Source of the DNA: Myxosarcina sp. GI1 | GTDB lineage: Bacteria; Cyanobacteriota; Cyanobacteriia; Cyanobacteriales; Xenococcaceae | NCBI RefSeq assembly: GCF_000756305.1 | Contig: NZ_JRFE01000003.1 | Span: 1 to 64,000, forward strand | Reading direction: 5' to 3' | DNA: 64,000 nt | Shown here: positions 1 to 8,543 of the stretch, one piece after another | How the letters are laid out: each line of letters begins with the position of its first letter | Position numbering within the stretch: the first letter of the stretch is position 1 | Program-made: the position numbers and the translations under genes | Notes under the pieces: generated by a model | What the model saw: the letters and a program-made list of their open reading frames with translations, nothing else | Told to the model about the DNA's origin: nothing | Database searches by the model: none

Positions 1-1726
1 TCGAATCTTTACCCAAACCGCCGAGAAGTTCGTCATTACCGCCAAATCCTTCCAAACTGTCATTTCCACCCAAGCCAAAAATTGAGTCACTGCCGCTACT
101 GCCCAAGAGAGTATCGTCTGCTGCGGTACCTAAAAGTTCTAGAGGCTGAAACCCAAAGACAACATAGGCAGTTCCTCGATTATCATCACTAGCAGCAGGC
201 GCGCCTACAATTAGGTCATTTAAACCATCGCCGTTAATATCGCCTGCATTACTCACTCCCGTACCCAAACTATCTGAATCATCTACGCCCTGGATGGCAG
301 CACCTCGATCGCTATTTATATCGGCTAGGTCAACACTGGCAGTAAAGCCTTCCTCCTTACCAAAAACAATATAAGCTTCTCCTTCATTACTATAGGCATC
401 ACTAACATCGGCATCGGGTGCGCCTACAATAATGTCGTCAAAACCATCACCATCAACATCTCCTGCACTACTGACTGCCGTACCCAAATTATCGTAACTA
501 CCCAAACCTATGACACTAAATCCATTACTGCCATCGAGACTATTGAGATCGAATTCGGGCGCAAAACCATTACTACCGCCAAAGATAACGTAGGCTTCTC
601 CTTCACTACTGTAGGCACCACCAACATTGACATTAGGCGCACCAATAATTATGTCATCAATACCATCACCGTTAACATCTCCAGCACTACTAACTGCCCT
701 ACCCAAATTATCGTAACTATTTAAACCGCGAACGACAAAACCATTACTGCCATCAAGATTATTGAGATCGAATTCAGGCGCAAAACCATTACTACTGCCG
801 AAGATAACGTAGGCTTCTCCACGACTACTACTATACTTGTAGCCATAGGGGCTGGTAATTGCTTCTCCAGCATAAGATGCCCCAATAATCAGGTCGTCAA
901 AACCATCGCCATTGATGTCTCCTGCATTACTAATAGCTTCACCCAAATTGCCGTAACTGTTTATACCTGGAACTATAAAACCATTATTCCCATCGAGGCT
1001 ATTAAGATCGAAATTGGCGGTCAAACCATTAGAATTGCCAAAAATAATGTATACTTCCCCTTCACTACTGTAGCCATCACCAAATTTGGCATTAGGGGCA
1101 CCTACAGCAAAATCATCAAAACCATCGCCATTAATATCGCCAGCACTACTTACGGCGGCACCTAAATTATCGGAACTATCCAAACCTTTAAGGCTCAAAC
1201 CATTACTGCCATCGAGACTATTAAGATCGAACTCAGGCGCGAAACCACTAGTATTGCCAAAAATAACGTAGACTTGACCACGATTATCGTTATAGCTATA
1301 ACCCTCAGAAGTAGAAACTGTTTCTCCTGCAAAAGGCGCGCCTATAATTAGGTCATCCAAACCATCGCCATTAATGTCTCCTGCATTACTTACCGCTTCA
1401 CTCAAATTATCTAGATTTTCTAAACCACGAACGACAAAACCGTTGCTGCCATTGAGATTATTTAAATTTAGCGTGGCATTAAAGCCATTAGCATTACCAA
1501 AAACAATATATGCTTCACCCTGATAGCTACCATAGCTATCAGGGTTGTAACTAGACAATGCCGTTCCTGCTTCGGGCGCACCTATAATTAAATCGTCAAA
1601 ACCATCGCCATTAACATCTCCTGCATTACTTACCGCTTCGCCCAAATTACCAAAATCGCTCAAGCCAACGATCGCAAAGCCATTTTCACCATCCAATTCA
1701 GTTAAATCTAATAAAGGACTAACCAT
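1..1726 (-). CDS. FG-GAP repeat / RTX surface protein, partial
   Basis: The gene starts at ATG 1726 and reads open to the left window edge, so the C-terminus is missing; 575 residues are visible. It holds seven FG-GAP (integrin-alpha-like beta-propeller) units of about 75-85 residues. Each has a calcium loop of the type AGDINGDGFDD followed by IIGAP and a YVIFG strand, so the propeller looks complete with seven blades. After the seventh blade, from about residue 545, the sequence changes to Gly/Asp repeats (GLGGNDSLEGFGGNDELLGG) typical of RTX calcium-binding proteins exported by type I secretion. No N-terminal signal peptide is seen, which fits C-terminal export. Role (adhesion or surface layer) is inferred. 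Blades are near-repeats at DNA level too. Confident about the domains, not about the function. Confidence 0.85.
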   Translation of the reverse strand, partial: MVSPLLDLTELDGENGFAIVGLSDFGNLGEAVSNAGDVNGDGFDDLIIGAPEAGTALSSYNPDSYGSYQGEAYIVFGNANGFNATLNLNNLNGSNGFVVRGLENLDNLSEAVSNAGDINGDGLDDLIIGAPFAGETVSTSEGYSYNDNRGQVYVIFGNTSGFAPEFDLNSLDGSNGLSLKGLDSSDNLGAAVSSAGDINGDGFDDFAVGAPNAKFGDGYSSEGEVYIIFGNSNGLTANFDLNSLDGNNGFIVPGINSYGNLGEAISNAGDINGDGFDDLIIGASYAGEAITSPYGYKYSSSRGEAYVIFGSSNGFAPEFDLNNLDGSNGFVVRGLNSYDNLGRAVSSAGDVNGDGIDDIIIGAPNVNVGGAYSSEGEAYVIFGGSNGFAPEFDLNSLDGSNGFSVIGLGSYDNLGTAVSSAGDVDGDGFDDIIVGAPDADVSDAYSNEGEAYIVFGKEEGFTASVDLADINSDRGAAIQGVDDSDSLGTGVSNAGDINGDGLNDLIVGAPAASDDNRGTAYVVFGFQPLELLGTAADDTLLGSSGSDSIFGLGGNDSLEGFGGNDELLGGLGKDS

Positions 1727-1940
1727 CTTTAATTTTTTTATTGCTCTATAACGATGTGACTGTTCTAATTTAACTTCACTTTTTCATCTCGACGATATTG
1801 AAATCAAAGATAATATAGATTAAATCAAGCTGTTATTTAAGGCGAATAAAATAACTGTAAAAAATTAGCAGCGATCGCCTTACTGAAGAGTTCGATATAA
1901 TATTTTTGCAGGAAAATATTTCTCTGAAATTAAATTAGTA
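1727..1940. other. Divergent AT-rich spacer
   Basis: This spacer separates the leftward FG-GAP gene from the rightward DUF423 gene and so must carry both promoters. It holds one HIP1-like site (gcgatcgc near 1871) and AT-rich runs. No distinct operator or hairpin was recognised. Confidence 0.4.
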
Positions 1941-2315
1941 ATGACACGAATTTTTTTAGCGATCGCCTCTGTTTATGGCGGATTGTCAGTAGTTTTTGGT
2001 GCGTTTGCCAGTCATGCCCTGAAAAATAAATTGAGCGATCGCGCTTTAGAAATTTGGGAAACTGGCACTAAATATCAAATGTATCATGCTCTAGCTTTAC
2101 TGATGGTAGCTTTGCTGCTGAGTCGCGCCGCTTCATTACCTACTGCCTTAGCAATTTCAGGTTGGGCTTTTATAGTCGGTACAGTTATTTTTTCTGGTAG
2201 TTTGTATGCTCTGGCATTAAGTGATGTCAAGTTTTTGGGGGCAATTACGCCTATTGGTGGTGTAGCTTTAATTGCAGGTTGGATTAGTTTGTTCGTTGCC
2301 GCCTGGGAACTATAG
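1941..2315 (+). CDS. DUF423 family small membrane protein
   Basis: A 124-residue integral membrane protein with four hydrophobic segments, at about residues 3-22, 47-63, 68-88 and 98-121. The N-terminus (GGLSVVFGAFASHALK) and the YHALALL segment are hallmarks of the DUF423/YgdD family, and the length is normal for it. The function of the family is not established. ATG 1941 is the only sensible start. It is monocistronic. Its last codon and stop (CTA TAG) lie inside the left terminal repeat of the MITE-like element at 2311-2422, so insertion may have replaced the original end of the gene. Confidence 0.88.
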   Translation: MTRIFLAIASVYGGLSVVFGAFASHALKNKLSDRALEIWETGTKYQMYHALALLMVALLLSRAASLPTALAISGWAFIVGTVIFSGSLYALALSDVKFLGAITPIGGVALIAGWISLFVAAWEL

Positions 2316-2422
2316 TCGTTCCAATTAATTTCCTTGTGTTCCAATTTATCGTTTCGAGGGAACAGGGAACAGTGAACAATAAGTAGTACGTTTTCCCTAT
2401 GGTTTTATTTGGAATGACTATA
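2311..2422. mobile_element. MITE-like element with 17-bp terminal inverted repeats
   Basis: The left end (2311-2327, TATAGTCGTTCCAATTA) and the reverse complement of the right end (2406-2422, TATAGTCATTCCAAATA) agree at 15 of 17 positions and enclose about 78 bp with no reading frame. The TA at each end could be a TA target-site duplication, as made by IS630/Tc1-type transposases. The interior contains a fragment of the gggaaca-type heptamer repeat. No transposase is in this window, so an element mobilised in trans is inferred. Confidence 0.5.
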
Positions 2423-2435
2423 AAACAGTTGTAGC

Positions 2436-2759
2436 TTAATGAGATGGGTTTTCTGAAGATGATTCTGCTTTAGTGTCTCTGCGATCTATCGTCTCCACCT
2501 TCATTGATTCTAACTGGTAATTGCGATCGAACTCTACGCGATCGATCTCTAAAATTTGTTCGGGACGATAAAATTTTGTTTTCGTTTCTAATTGATGTTT
2601 TCCTGCTTCAAAAAATTGTTGAGCTTGGGTTGGTGTAAACAAACCTTTGAGAGGGGAAGTAGATTGTGCGGCTACTGTTTTTATCCAACCGAGCGTTAGA
2701 GAACTAGATTAAAAAATCGCAACTATAATTTTAGATGAAAACCCTCGCTCTGTATTCAT
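2436..2759 (-). pseudogene. Small secreted-protein gene with stop codon in its signal peptide
   Basis: From ATG 2759 the frame reads MNTERGFSSKIIVAIF, then TAA (2709-2711), then in the same frame SSSLTLGWIKTVAAQS and a further 80 residues to the stop at 2436. Removing the TAA gives a textbook signal peptide (charged start, hydrophobic core, VAAQS cleavage region), so the stop most likely replaced a Leu codon (TTA to TAA). The predicted mature part (FTPTQAQQFFEAGKHQLET, then a charged tail rich in Glu/Arg) is not recognised. Alternatives are a sequencing error, or translation of the downstream part alone from TTG 2642, which would give an unexported 68-residue protein. Confidence 0.55.
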
Positions 2760-2845
2760 GTCAATCTTAAGTTTTATCTACTAACAATTTTAGCTACTAA
2801 AACAATTAAAAATAGCGAGTAAAAAGTTTCTACTCTTGCCTCTTG

Positions 2846-2875
2846 CCCGTTCCCCGTTCCCCGTTCCCCGTTCCC
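2846..2875. repeat. Heptamer tandem repeat (CCCGTTC x4)
   Basis: Four perfect copies of CCCGTTC plus two bases lie upstream of sqdX. Related heptamers (gggaacg, gggaata) occur at 36651-36685 and inside the element at 2311-2422. They look like the short tandemly repeated repetitive (STRR) sequences known from cyanobacterial intergenic DNA. The rest of the 2760-3085 spacer is AT-rich without other recognisable content. Confidence 0.8.
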
Positions 2876-3085
2876 TGAAGCCTAAATTACTTTTGACTTT
2901 TACTATACTTGCTAATTTCTAAAATTTTTTTATTAACCGAGTTACCATCTTCTGGCACAATATCAATTAGTTTCAGCCAATCGCAACTCAGAAATCTGCC
3001 GAAGACAGTGCCTACCTCGCTGTTAGAACCTTCGGACTTTAGCAGGGGTTTCGAGCAATCTCAACAATTATTTTTAAGACTTTTT

Positions 3086-4219
3086 ATGCGTATTGCCTTA
3101 TTTACAGAAACTTTCTTACCAAAAGTTGATGGTATTGTTACTCGCTTGCGCCACACAATCGAACATCTCGAACGTAACGGCGATCGCGTTTTAGTAGTAG
3201 CTCCCGAAGGAGGTATAACTGAATACAAAGGGGCAAAAGTATACGGAGTGCCAGGTTTACCCTTGCCACTGTACCCAGAATTAAAATTAGCTCTGCCTCC
3301 TATCGGTACGAAAAATGAGCTAGAAGCTTTTCAACCAGATTTGATTCATGTGGTCAATCCCGCCGTCTTGGGTTTGGGAGGAATTTACTATGCCAAAACC
3401 ATGAATATTCCGCTGGTTGCTTCCTATCACACCCATCTACCACAATATTTACAACATTACGGCTTGGGAGCTTTAGAAGGAATACTCTGGGAATTGCTTA
3501 AAGCCGCTCACAATCAGGCTCGGTTAAACTTGTGTACTTCTACAGCAATGGTAGAAGAACTAAGCGAGCGCGGTATCGAACGGGTAGATCTCTGGCAGCG
3601 AGGGGTAGATACAGAAATGTTTCAGCCCCATTTAGCCTCTGTACAGATGCGATCGCGTCTATCTCAAGGTTATCCAGACAGTCCTTTATTACTTTATGTG
3701 GGTAGAGTCTCGGCAGAAAAACAAATAGATGAAATTAAACCGATCTTAGAAGCCATTCCCGAAGCGCGTCTGGCAATTGTCGGCGATGGTCCTTACCGAG
3801 AGGCATTACAAGCAAAGTTTGCCGATACCAATACGCATTTTGTCGGCTATTTACAAGGTTTAGAACTTGCCTCTGCTTATGCTTCTGCCGATGCTTTTAT
3901 CTTTCCTTCCCGTACCGAAACTTTAGGGTTGGTTTTATTAGAAGCTATGGCTGCGGGGTGTCCCGTAGTGGCGGCAAATTCTGGCGGTATTCCCGATATT
4001 GTTACCGATGGAGTTAACGGTTATCTATTTGAACCAGACGATCCTCAAGGTGCCATTAAAGCCACTAAAGCTTTGCTAGAAGCTACAGACATTAGAGAAC
4101 AACTGAGGCAAAATGCTCGTAGCGAAGCAGAACGTTGGGGCTGGGCAGCAGCTACTCGCCATCTACAAAATTATTATCGTCATGTAGTAAATACTGAATT
4201 GTTATTTCCTGCGGCTTAA
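3086..4219 (+). CDS. sqdX: Sulfoquinovosyltransferase SqdX
   Basis: A GT4 glycosyltransferase of 377 residues that transfers sulfoquinovose from UDP-sulfoquinovose to diacylglycerol, the last step of sulfolipid (SQDG) synthesis at the thylakoid/plasma membrane. The N-terminus MRIALFTETFLPKVDGIVTR, the stretch HTHLPQYLQHYGLG and the GT4 signature near the C-terminus (FPSRTETLGLVLLEAMAAG, then PVVAANSGGIPDIV) match SqdX closely. ATG 3086 was chosen although the frame extends upstream to 2909, because the upstream 59 codons look non-coding and the family begins at MRIALF. sqdB, often adjacent in other cyanobacteria, is not in this window. Downstream, short direct repeats of ctataagc follow at 4226-4248. 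Confidence 0.93.
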   Translation: MRIALFTETFLPKVDGIVTRLRHTIEHLERNGDRVLVVAPEGGITEYKGAKVYGVPGLPLPLYPELKLALPPIGTKNELEAFQPDLIHVVNPAVLGLGGIYYAKTMNIPLVASYHTHLPQYLQHYGLGALEGILWELLKAAHNQARLNLCTSTAMVEELSERGIERVDLWQRGVDTEMFQPHLASVQMRSRLSQGYPDSPLLLYVGRVSAEKQIDEIKPILEAIPEARLAIVGDGPYREALQAKFADTNTHFVGYLQGLELASAYASADAFIFPSRTETLGLVLLEAMAAGCPVVAANSGGIPDIVTDGVNGYLFEPDDPQGAIKATKALLEATDIREQLRQNARSEAERWGWAAATRHLQNYYRHVVNTELLFPAA

Positions 4220-4343
4220 AAAAGCTATAAGCCATAAGCTATAAGCTAAACAAGAGATTTTCTCTGGTTAGCATTTGGTTAAGCTCCCGACAAGAAAGCA
4301 CTTATCGCCAAATTAGAGTCAATAGCGTACCTAACAAAACTCA

Positions 4344-5150
4344 ATGCTAGATTTTAAAAATAAAACTATTATCATTACAGGAGCTTCTAGGGGAATTGGC
4401 AAAGTTTTAGCAGTAAAGCTAGCAAGGCGGGGTGCAAATCTGGTTTTAGCAGCACGCGATCGCGAGGCTTTAGAAACTACTGCAAGTGAATGTATCAAAG
4501 TCGGAGCTAAGGCAATTGTCGTCTTTACCGATGTAACTAGTAAAGAAGGTTGTGAAAAACTGATAGCAGATAGTGTGGCGGCTTTTGGCACGATCGCCTG
4601 TTTGATAAATAATGCAGGGATATCTATGTGGGCGCGGTTCGAGGAAATACAAGATCTCTCGATGTTTGAAAAGCTAATGCAGGTTAACTATCTAGGTGCG
4701 GTCTACTGTACTTACTATGCTTTACCCTACCTCAAAGAATCTCGCGGTTTACTGGTGGCTGTGTCTTCTCTGACTGGCAAAACTGGCGTTCCTACTCGCA
4801 GCGGTTATGCAGCTAGCAAACATGCCCTACAGGGCTTCTTTGATTCGCTACGCATCGAGTTAAAAGATACGGGGGTAGATGTTTTAGTTGTTTCTCCTGG
4901 TTTTGTAGCTACAGATATACGCGATCGCATCATCGGCTCGAAAGGAAAACCCGTTCGAGCTACTCTAAATAAAGAACGGCACTCTATGTCTCCAGAGTTA
5001 TGTGCGGATTTAATAATTGAAGCCATGAGCCAACGCCGACGCGAACTAGTAATGACTTTTAAAGCAAAGTTAGGTTTATGGTTGAAGTTGTTAGCTCCCA
5101 ATTTAGTAGACAAAATTGCGGCTCGTGCTGTTAGTTCCCAAAACAATTGA
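4344..5150 (+). CDS. Short-chain dehydrogenase/reductase (SDR)
   Basis: A classical SDR oxidoreductase of 268 residues. Visible motifs are the cofactor loop TGASRGIG (residues 12-19), NNAG (89-92), the catalytic serine region VSS (140-142), and Tyr155/Lys159 in YAASK, followed by SPGFVAT. The basic R18 and the AARD sequence at 36-39 after the second strand fit NADP(H) preference. The C-terminal part (LGLWLKLLAPNLVDKIAARAV) is hydrophobic and may contact the membrane, as in dehydrogenase/reductase 7B-like proteins. The substrate cannot be read from sequence. It follows sqdX in the same direction, 124 bp apart. Confidence 0.85.
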   Translation: MLDFKNKTIIITGASRGIGKVLAVKLARRGANLVLAARDREALETTASECIKVGAKAIVVFTDVTSKEGCEKLIADSVAAFGTIACLINNAGISMWARFEEIQDLSMFEKLMQVNYLGAVYCTYYALPYLKESRGLLVAVSSLTGKTGVPTRSGYAASKHALQGFFDSLRIELKDTGVDVLVVSPGFVATDIRDRIIGSKGKPVRATLNKERHSMSPELCADLIIEAMSQRRRELVMTFKAKLGLWLKLLAPNLVDKIAARAVSSQNN

Positions 5151-5266
5151 CGGGAAAAATCCTTACGCCGTATGTGACTTTAGATTTGAAAAAGAAAATC
5201 TTATCTAAGATGACAATGCTTTCAATCTTGATGGAAAAATGTTTATTACAGTTGGGTACAGTTTCT

Positions 5267-5283
5267 TCCAGGACTGTCCTGGA
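5267..5283. repeat. 17-nt palindrome between convergent genes
   Basis: TCCAGGAC-T-GTCCTGGA is a perfect inverted repeat with a 1-nt centre in the 236-bp spacer between the convergent SDR gene and the small membrane protein gene. It has no T-tract, so it is not a typical terminator. A protein-binding site or recombinational remnant is possible. Confidence 0.4.
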
Positions 5284-5386
5284 CACATAGTCAAATGTCT
5301 GTCGAGGCGATCGCTCGTTAAAATATTTGCGATCGCTTTGGTTTTTACTGGCGATTAATTAATTGAACTAAAGACTAAAAACTCAT

Positions 5387-5677
5387 TTAAATTGTATTGT
5401 TGCTAAAAATTCTCAACCCAACAAATCCAACTAACACGATGAAACCTAACGTTCTGCGAAAATAATTAACGCCTTGAAATAGTTCAAGCCACGCCCAGGT
5501 AAACAAAGAGCCAAAAGCTATTAGGTCTAATCCTACATTAATCAAGCCAGTTGTAAAGATTAGTTTGAGCAAACTAGCTACACCCCAAACAATAATAGGT
5601 AGGTTTGGTGGTTGTACAATCACAATATTTCCATTGCTGTCACGAAAGAATTTGTCGAATAATGTCTCTTTTTCCAT
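5387..5677 (-). CDS. Small conserved membrane protein of unknown function
   Basis: A 96-residue protein. It has a charged N-terminus (MEKETLFDKFFRDSNGNIVI), a PPNLPIIVW stretch, and then three hydrophobic segments at about residues 26-43, 49-66 and 73-90. I do not recognise a named family. The orderly pattern of soluble head plus TM helices, good ATG and normal composition support a real gene. It stands alone, convergent with the SDR gene and divergent from the deaminase gene. Confidence 0.6.
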   Translation of the reverse strand: MEKETLFDKFFRDSNGNIVIVQPPNLPIIVWGVASLLKLIFTTGLINVGLDLIAFGSLFTWAWLELFQGVNYFRRTLGFIVLVGFVGLRIFSNNTI

Positions 5678-6272
5678 AGTCTCTACGCTCGTATTTATTA
5701 TTTAGTTTCACAGTTAAAAGAAAGACAAACACGACTCTAAAGAGAGATTTTTTAAATTCTACCGATCGTAAGTTTTTTAAATATAATTTGTTCGTGGCGA
5801 TCGCACTATCGAGCAGATTGTTAGTGTTGAGATTAAGCAAGAGAAATTAGTAAGAGAGTTGTTGCAGTTGGTTCAGTATGAACGGTCAACACTTGCGCGT
5901 TCCCTAGCGTCTTGAAAAGACGCGGGGTCGCTCGTCAAATTTATGGAGGTGTCGAGCTAGTATGTGCAGTTCATCCCTATGAATACAGAGGGGGATAGCT
6001 GCCCCGATTATCTTGAAAGACTCAAACGGCGATCGTACAAGTACGCCGTTTGAGTCTAATTCATCTTAAAGTTTGGTAGTTTTGAATACTTTTTATTGCT
6101 TTTTATTTGCATACTGTATACAAACAAGATTATAAATATTAATCTATTGATAGTATATCGTAAAATTTAGAGCAATCTGATTATTAGACTCGCACCAATA
6201 AAAAATTTTTTCTATTGCTAAGATATCCAACAATGATTTGATTTGTGCCTGCTCGTCCTTAACTTTATTATT
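5678..6272. other. Long intergenic region with two hairpins
   Basis: This 595-bp region between divergent genes has no convincing reading frame. It holds a small hairpin (CGTCTT 5908-5913 / AAGACG 5917-5922) inside a GC-richer stretch, and the long hairpin at 6018-6057 listed separately. The 6060-6272 part is AT-rich and presumably holds the deaminase promoter. Confidence 0.5.
6018..6057. repeat. Perfect 14-bp inverted repeat
   Basis: AGACTCAAACGGCG (6018-6031) and CGCCGTTTGAGTCT (6044-6057) are exact reverse complements around a 12-nt loop. Within the loop region CGTAC-aa-GTACG forms an alternative nested hairpin. It is not followed by a T-tract and does not adjoin a gene end, so it is either a regulatory RNA structure or a mobile-element end. 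Confidence 0.6.
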
Positions 6273-7634
6273 ATGACTACTCTACTAATTAAAAATATTC
6301 ATACCCTAGTAACTATGGACGAAGCACGGCGCGAGATTCGTCATGGTGCGCTGTTGGTTAGAGACAATGTTATCGAGCAAGTGGGAACGACAGCGGAATT
6401 ACCAGATACTGCCGATGAAATTATAGATTTACAAGATAAACATATAGTCTTGCCTGGTTTAGTAAATACCCATCATCATTTTTTCCAAACCCTAACCCGC
6501 GTTACCCCCGCAGGGCAAAATGGCGATTTGTTTCAATGGCTGACGGCACATTATTCCCTGTGGCATAAATTAACCGCAGCAGGGATGTATTATAGTTCGC
6601 AGATGGCAGCCGCAGAGTTAATTTTATCTGGCTGCACCACCGCTAGCGACCATCATTATTTATTTCCCAATGACTGCGTCCTCGACGAACAAATTCGCGC
6701 TGTAGCAGAAATTGGTCTGCGGTTTCATTCCAGTCGTGGCAGTATGAGCGTGGGGGAAAGTCAGGGAGGGTTGCCACCAGATTTCTTAGTAGAGAACGAA
6801 ACCGATATTCTCAAAGATTCACAGCGGCTTATCGAGCAATATCACGATAATTCGCGCTATTCGATGCTGAGAATTGTCCTCGCTCCCTGTTCGCCTTTTT
6901 CTGTATCTCAAGATTTAATGAAAGAGTCGGCAGCAATGGCGAGGAGTTATCCAGGAGTAAGACTGCATACCCATTTGGCAGAAACTAAAGGAGACGTAGA
7001 GTATAGCCTGTCAAAGTTTAATTTAATCCCTGGAGACTATGCCGAGTCGGTAGGCTGGTTGGGAGACGATGTTTGGCACGCTCACTGTGTTAAGTTGAGC
7101 GATCGCGCGATCGTTCAATTCGGACAAACTGGTACTGGTGTGGCACACTGTCCCTGTAGCAATATGCGTTTGGCAAGCGGTATCGCGCCAATTCGTAAAA
7201 TGTTAAATGCCAAAGTTCCAGTCGGTTTGGGTGTAGATGGAGCGGCTTCAAACGATGCTACAAATTTACTGCACGAAGCCCGTACTGCTTTTTTACTCGC
7301 TCGCGTTCGAGACGAGTCGGCAGCAGTCATGACCGCTCGCGATGCCTTAGAAATTGCCACCAGAGGCGGAGCGAAAGTTTTAGGCAGAGATGATATTGGC
7401 TATCTCGCTCCAGGTATGGCAGCCGATTTTATCGCTATTAATTTAGATCGCCCTGGTTTTGTAGGTACCCAACAAGATCCAGTAGCGGCTTTAATTTACT
7501 GTCAAACCGACTATGTAGACTACAGTTTTATTAACGGTAAAAAAGTAGTAGATCGAGGTAAATTAACTACTGTAGAATTAGCAGCTTTACAAGAAAAAGC
7601 TAATGATATGGCAAGGGAATTAGTTATGAAATAA
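6273..7634 (+). CDS. 8-oxoguanine deaminase (amidohydrolase)
   Basis: A metal-dependent amidohydrolase of 453 residues in the TrzA/AtzB group. Metal and substrate motifs are visible: NTHHHFFQ (the HxH pair), HTHLAETKGD, HAHCVKL and GVDGAASND. The stretches SGCTTASDHHYLFPN, SMSVGESQGGLPPD and RDDIGYLAPG match 8-oxoguanine deaminases, which turn 8-oxoguanine into urate and so clear oxidised purines. ATG 6273 (MTTLLIKN) is the family start; an upstream in-frame extension to 6243 is unlikely. A decayed partial copy of this gene lies at 11280-11625, on the other side of the pst operon. The assignment rests on overall similarity recalled from the family; a related guanine or triazine deaminase is the alternative. 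Confidence 0.82.
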   Translation: MTTLLIKNIHTLVTMDEARREIRHGALLVRDNVIEQVGTTAELPDTADEIIDLQDKHIVLPGLVNTHHHFFQTLTRVTPAGQNGDLFQWLTAHYSLWHKLTAAGMYYSSQMAAAELILSGCTTASDHHYLFPNDCVLDEQIRAVAEIGLRFHSSRGSMSVGESQGGLPPDFLVENETDILKDSQRLIEQYHDNSRYSMLRIVLAPCSPFSVSQDLMKESAAMARSYPGVRLHTHLAETKGDVEYSLSKFNLIPGDYAESVGWLGDDVWHAHCVKLSDRAIVQFGQTGTGVAHCPCSNMRLASGIAPIRKMLNAKVPVGLGVDGAASNDATNLLHEARTAFLLARVRDESAAVMTARDALEIATRGGAKVLGRDDIGYLAPGMAADFIAINLDRPGFVGTQQDPVAALIYCQTDYVDYSFINGKKVVDRGKLTTVELAALQEKANDMARELVMK

Positions 7635-7724
7635 ACACTTTACAGCTAAAAAATGACTTAACAAAAAAATCTTTAATGGTAACTTGGACATGAAGGCGAT
7701 CGAGCAAACGAAGCAACTTATAAT

Positions 7725-8543
7725 TTACCCTTTAGCACCATTAATATAAGCCTTCGTCAGTTCGCAATTGGGAGCATTAAAAAACTGTTCTGCAGGAGCA
7801 AACTCGATGAGTCTACCGCAGCCATTATCGATCCAAAACAAAGCTGCATAGTCAGCAATGCGTTTTGCTTGAGCTAAGTTATGAGTCACGATAACGATCG
7901 TGTAATTATATTTTTGACGCAGAAGAACGATTAAATCTTCAACAATACCACTAGCTATAGGGTCTAAGGCACTGCAAGGCTCATCCATCAAAAGAATTTC
8001 GGGTTGTAATGCTAGGGTGCGAGCGATACACAGTCTTTGTTTCTGACCTCCTGAAAGATTTAAAGCACTATCTCGCAAACGGTCTTTAACTTCCGACCAC
8101 AAGCCTACATCTTGTAAAACTCTTTTTACTACGCGATCGCGCTCTTGCTTATCCCTGACACCATGTTCTTTAAGTGGGAAAGTAATATTTTTCTCGATCG
8201 ACATGGGGAAAGGATTGGGTTTTTGAAAGATCGTGCCGATGCGCCGACGCAAGGCAGTAGTGTTAACTTTAGGGTTAAGTATATCAAGCGTTCCTAGTTG
8301 AATACGACCAGAAACGGTACAGTCGGGAATTAGATCGCTGAGACGGTTAAGACAGTTAAGAAAGCTACTTTTACCACAACCCGAAGGTCCGACTATGGCA
8401 ACGATTGAATTTTGAGGAATAGAGAGGGTAATGTCTTGGAAAGCCAGCCTATGCTCATAGCGTAAGCTTAATTGTTGAATTTGCATCACAGGCTGAATAT
8501 CAGCTATTTTATGATGAGAAAAATTCTTAATCGATTTAGTCAT
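7725..8543 (-). CDS. pstB: Phosphate ABC transporter ATPase PstB
   Basis: The ATPase of the high-affinity phosphate importer, 272 residues. It shows Walker A GPSGCGKSS (residues 52-60), the Q-loop FQKPNPFPMSI typical of PstB, the ABC signature LSGGQKQR (163-170), Walker B ILLMDEP (183-189) and the H-loop VTHN. It is the last gene of the minus-strand operon pstS-pstC-pstA-pstB, and its ATG overlaps the end of pstA by 8 nt, implying translational coupling. A 90-bp spacer separates its end from the convergent deaminase gene; no strong terminator is seen there. Confidence 0.94.
   Translation of the reverse strand: MTKSIKNFSHHKIADIQPVMQIQQLSLRYEHRLAFQDITLSIPQNSIVAIVGPSGCGKSSFLNCLNRLSDLIPDCTVSGRIQLGTLDILNPKVNTTALRRRIGTIFQKPNPFPMSIEKNITFPLKEHGVRDKQERDRVVKRVLQDVGLWSEVKDRLRDSALNLSGGQKQRLCIARTLALQPEILLMDEPCSALDPIASGIVEDLIVLLRQKYNYTIVIVTHNLAQAKRIADYAALFWIDNGCGRLIEFAPAEQFFNAPNCELTKAYINGAKG

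Noticed and set aside
1-1726. Regularly spaced repeats considered as a CRISPR array
   Set aside because: The period is about 230-250 bp, the repeats are coding FG-GAP blades and the intervening DNA is also conserved.
2909-3085. N-terminal extension of SqdX (59 extra codons)
   Set aside because: The segment has no similarity to SqdX, which begins at MRIALFTETF, and its Ser/Leu-rich translation looks like non-coding DNA.
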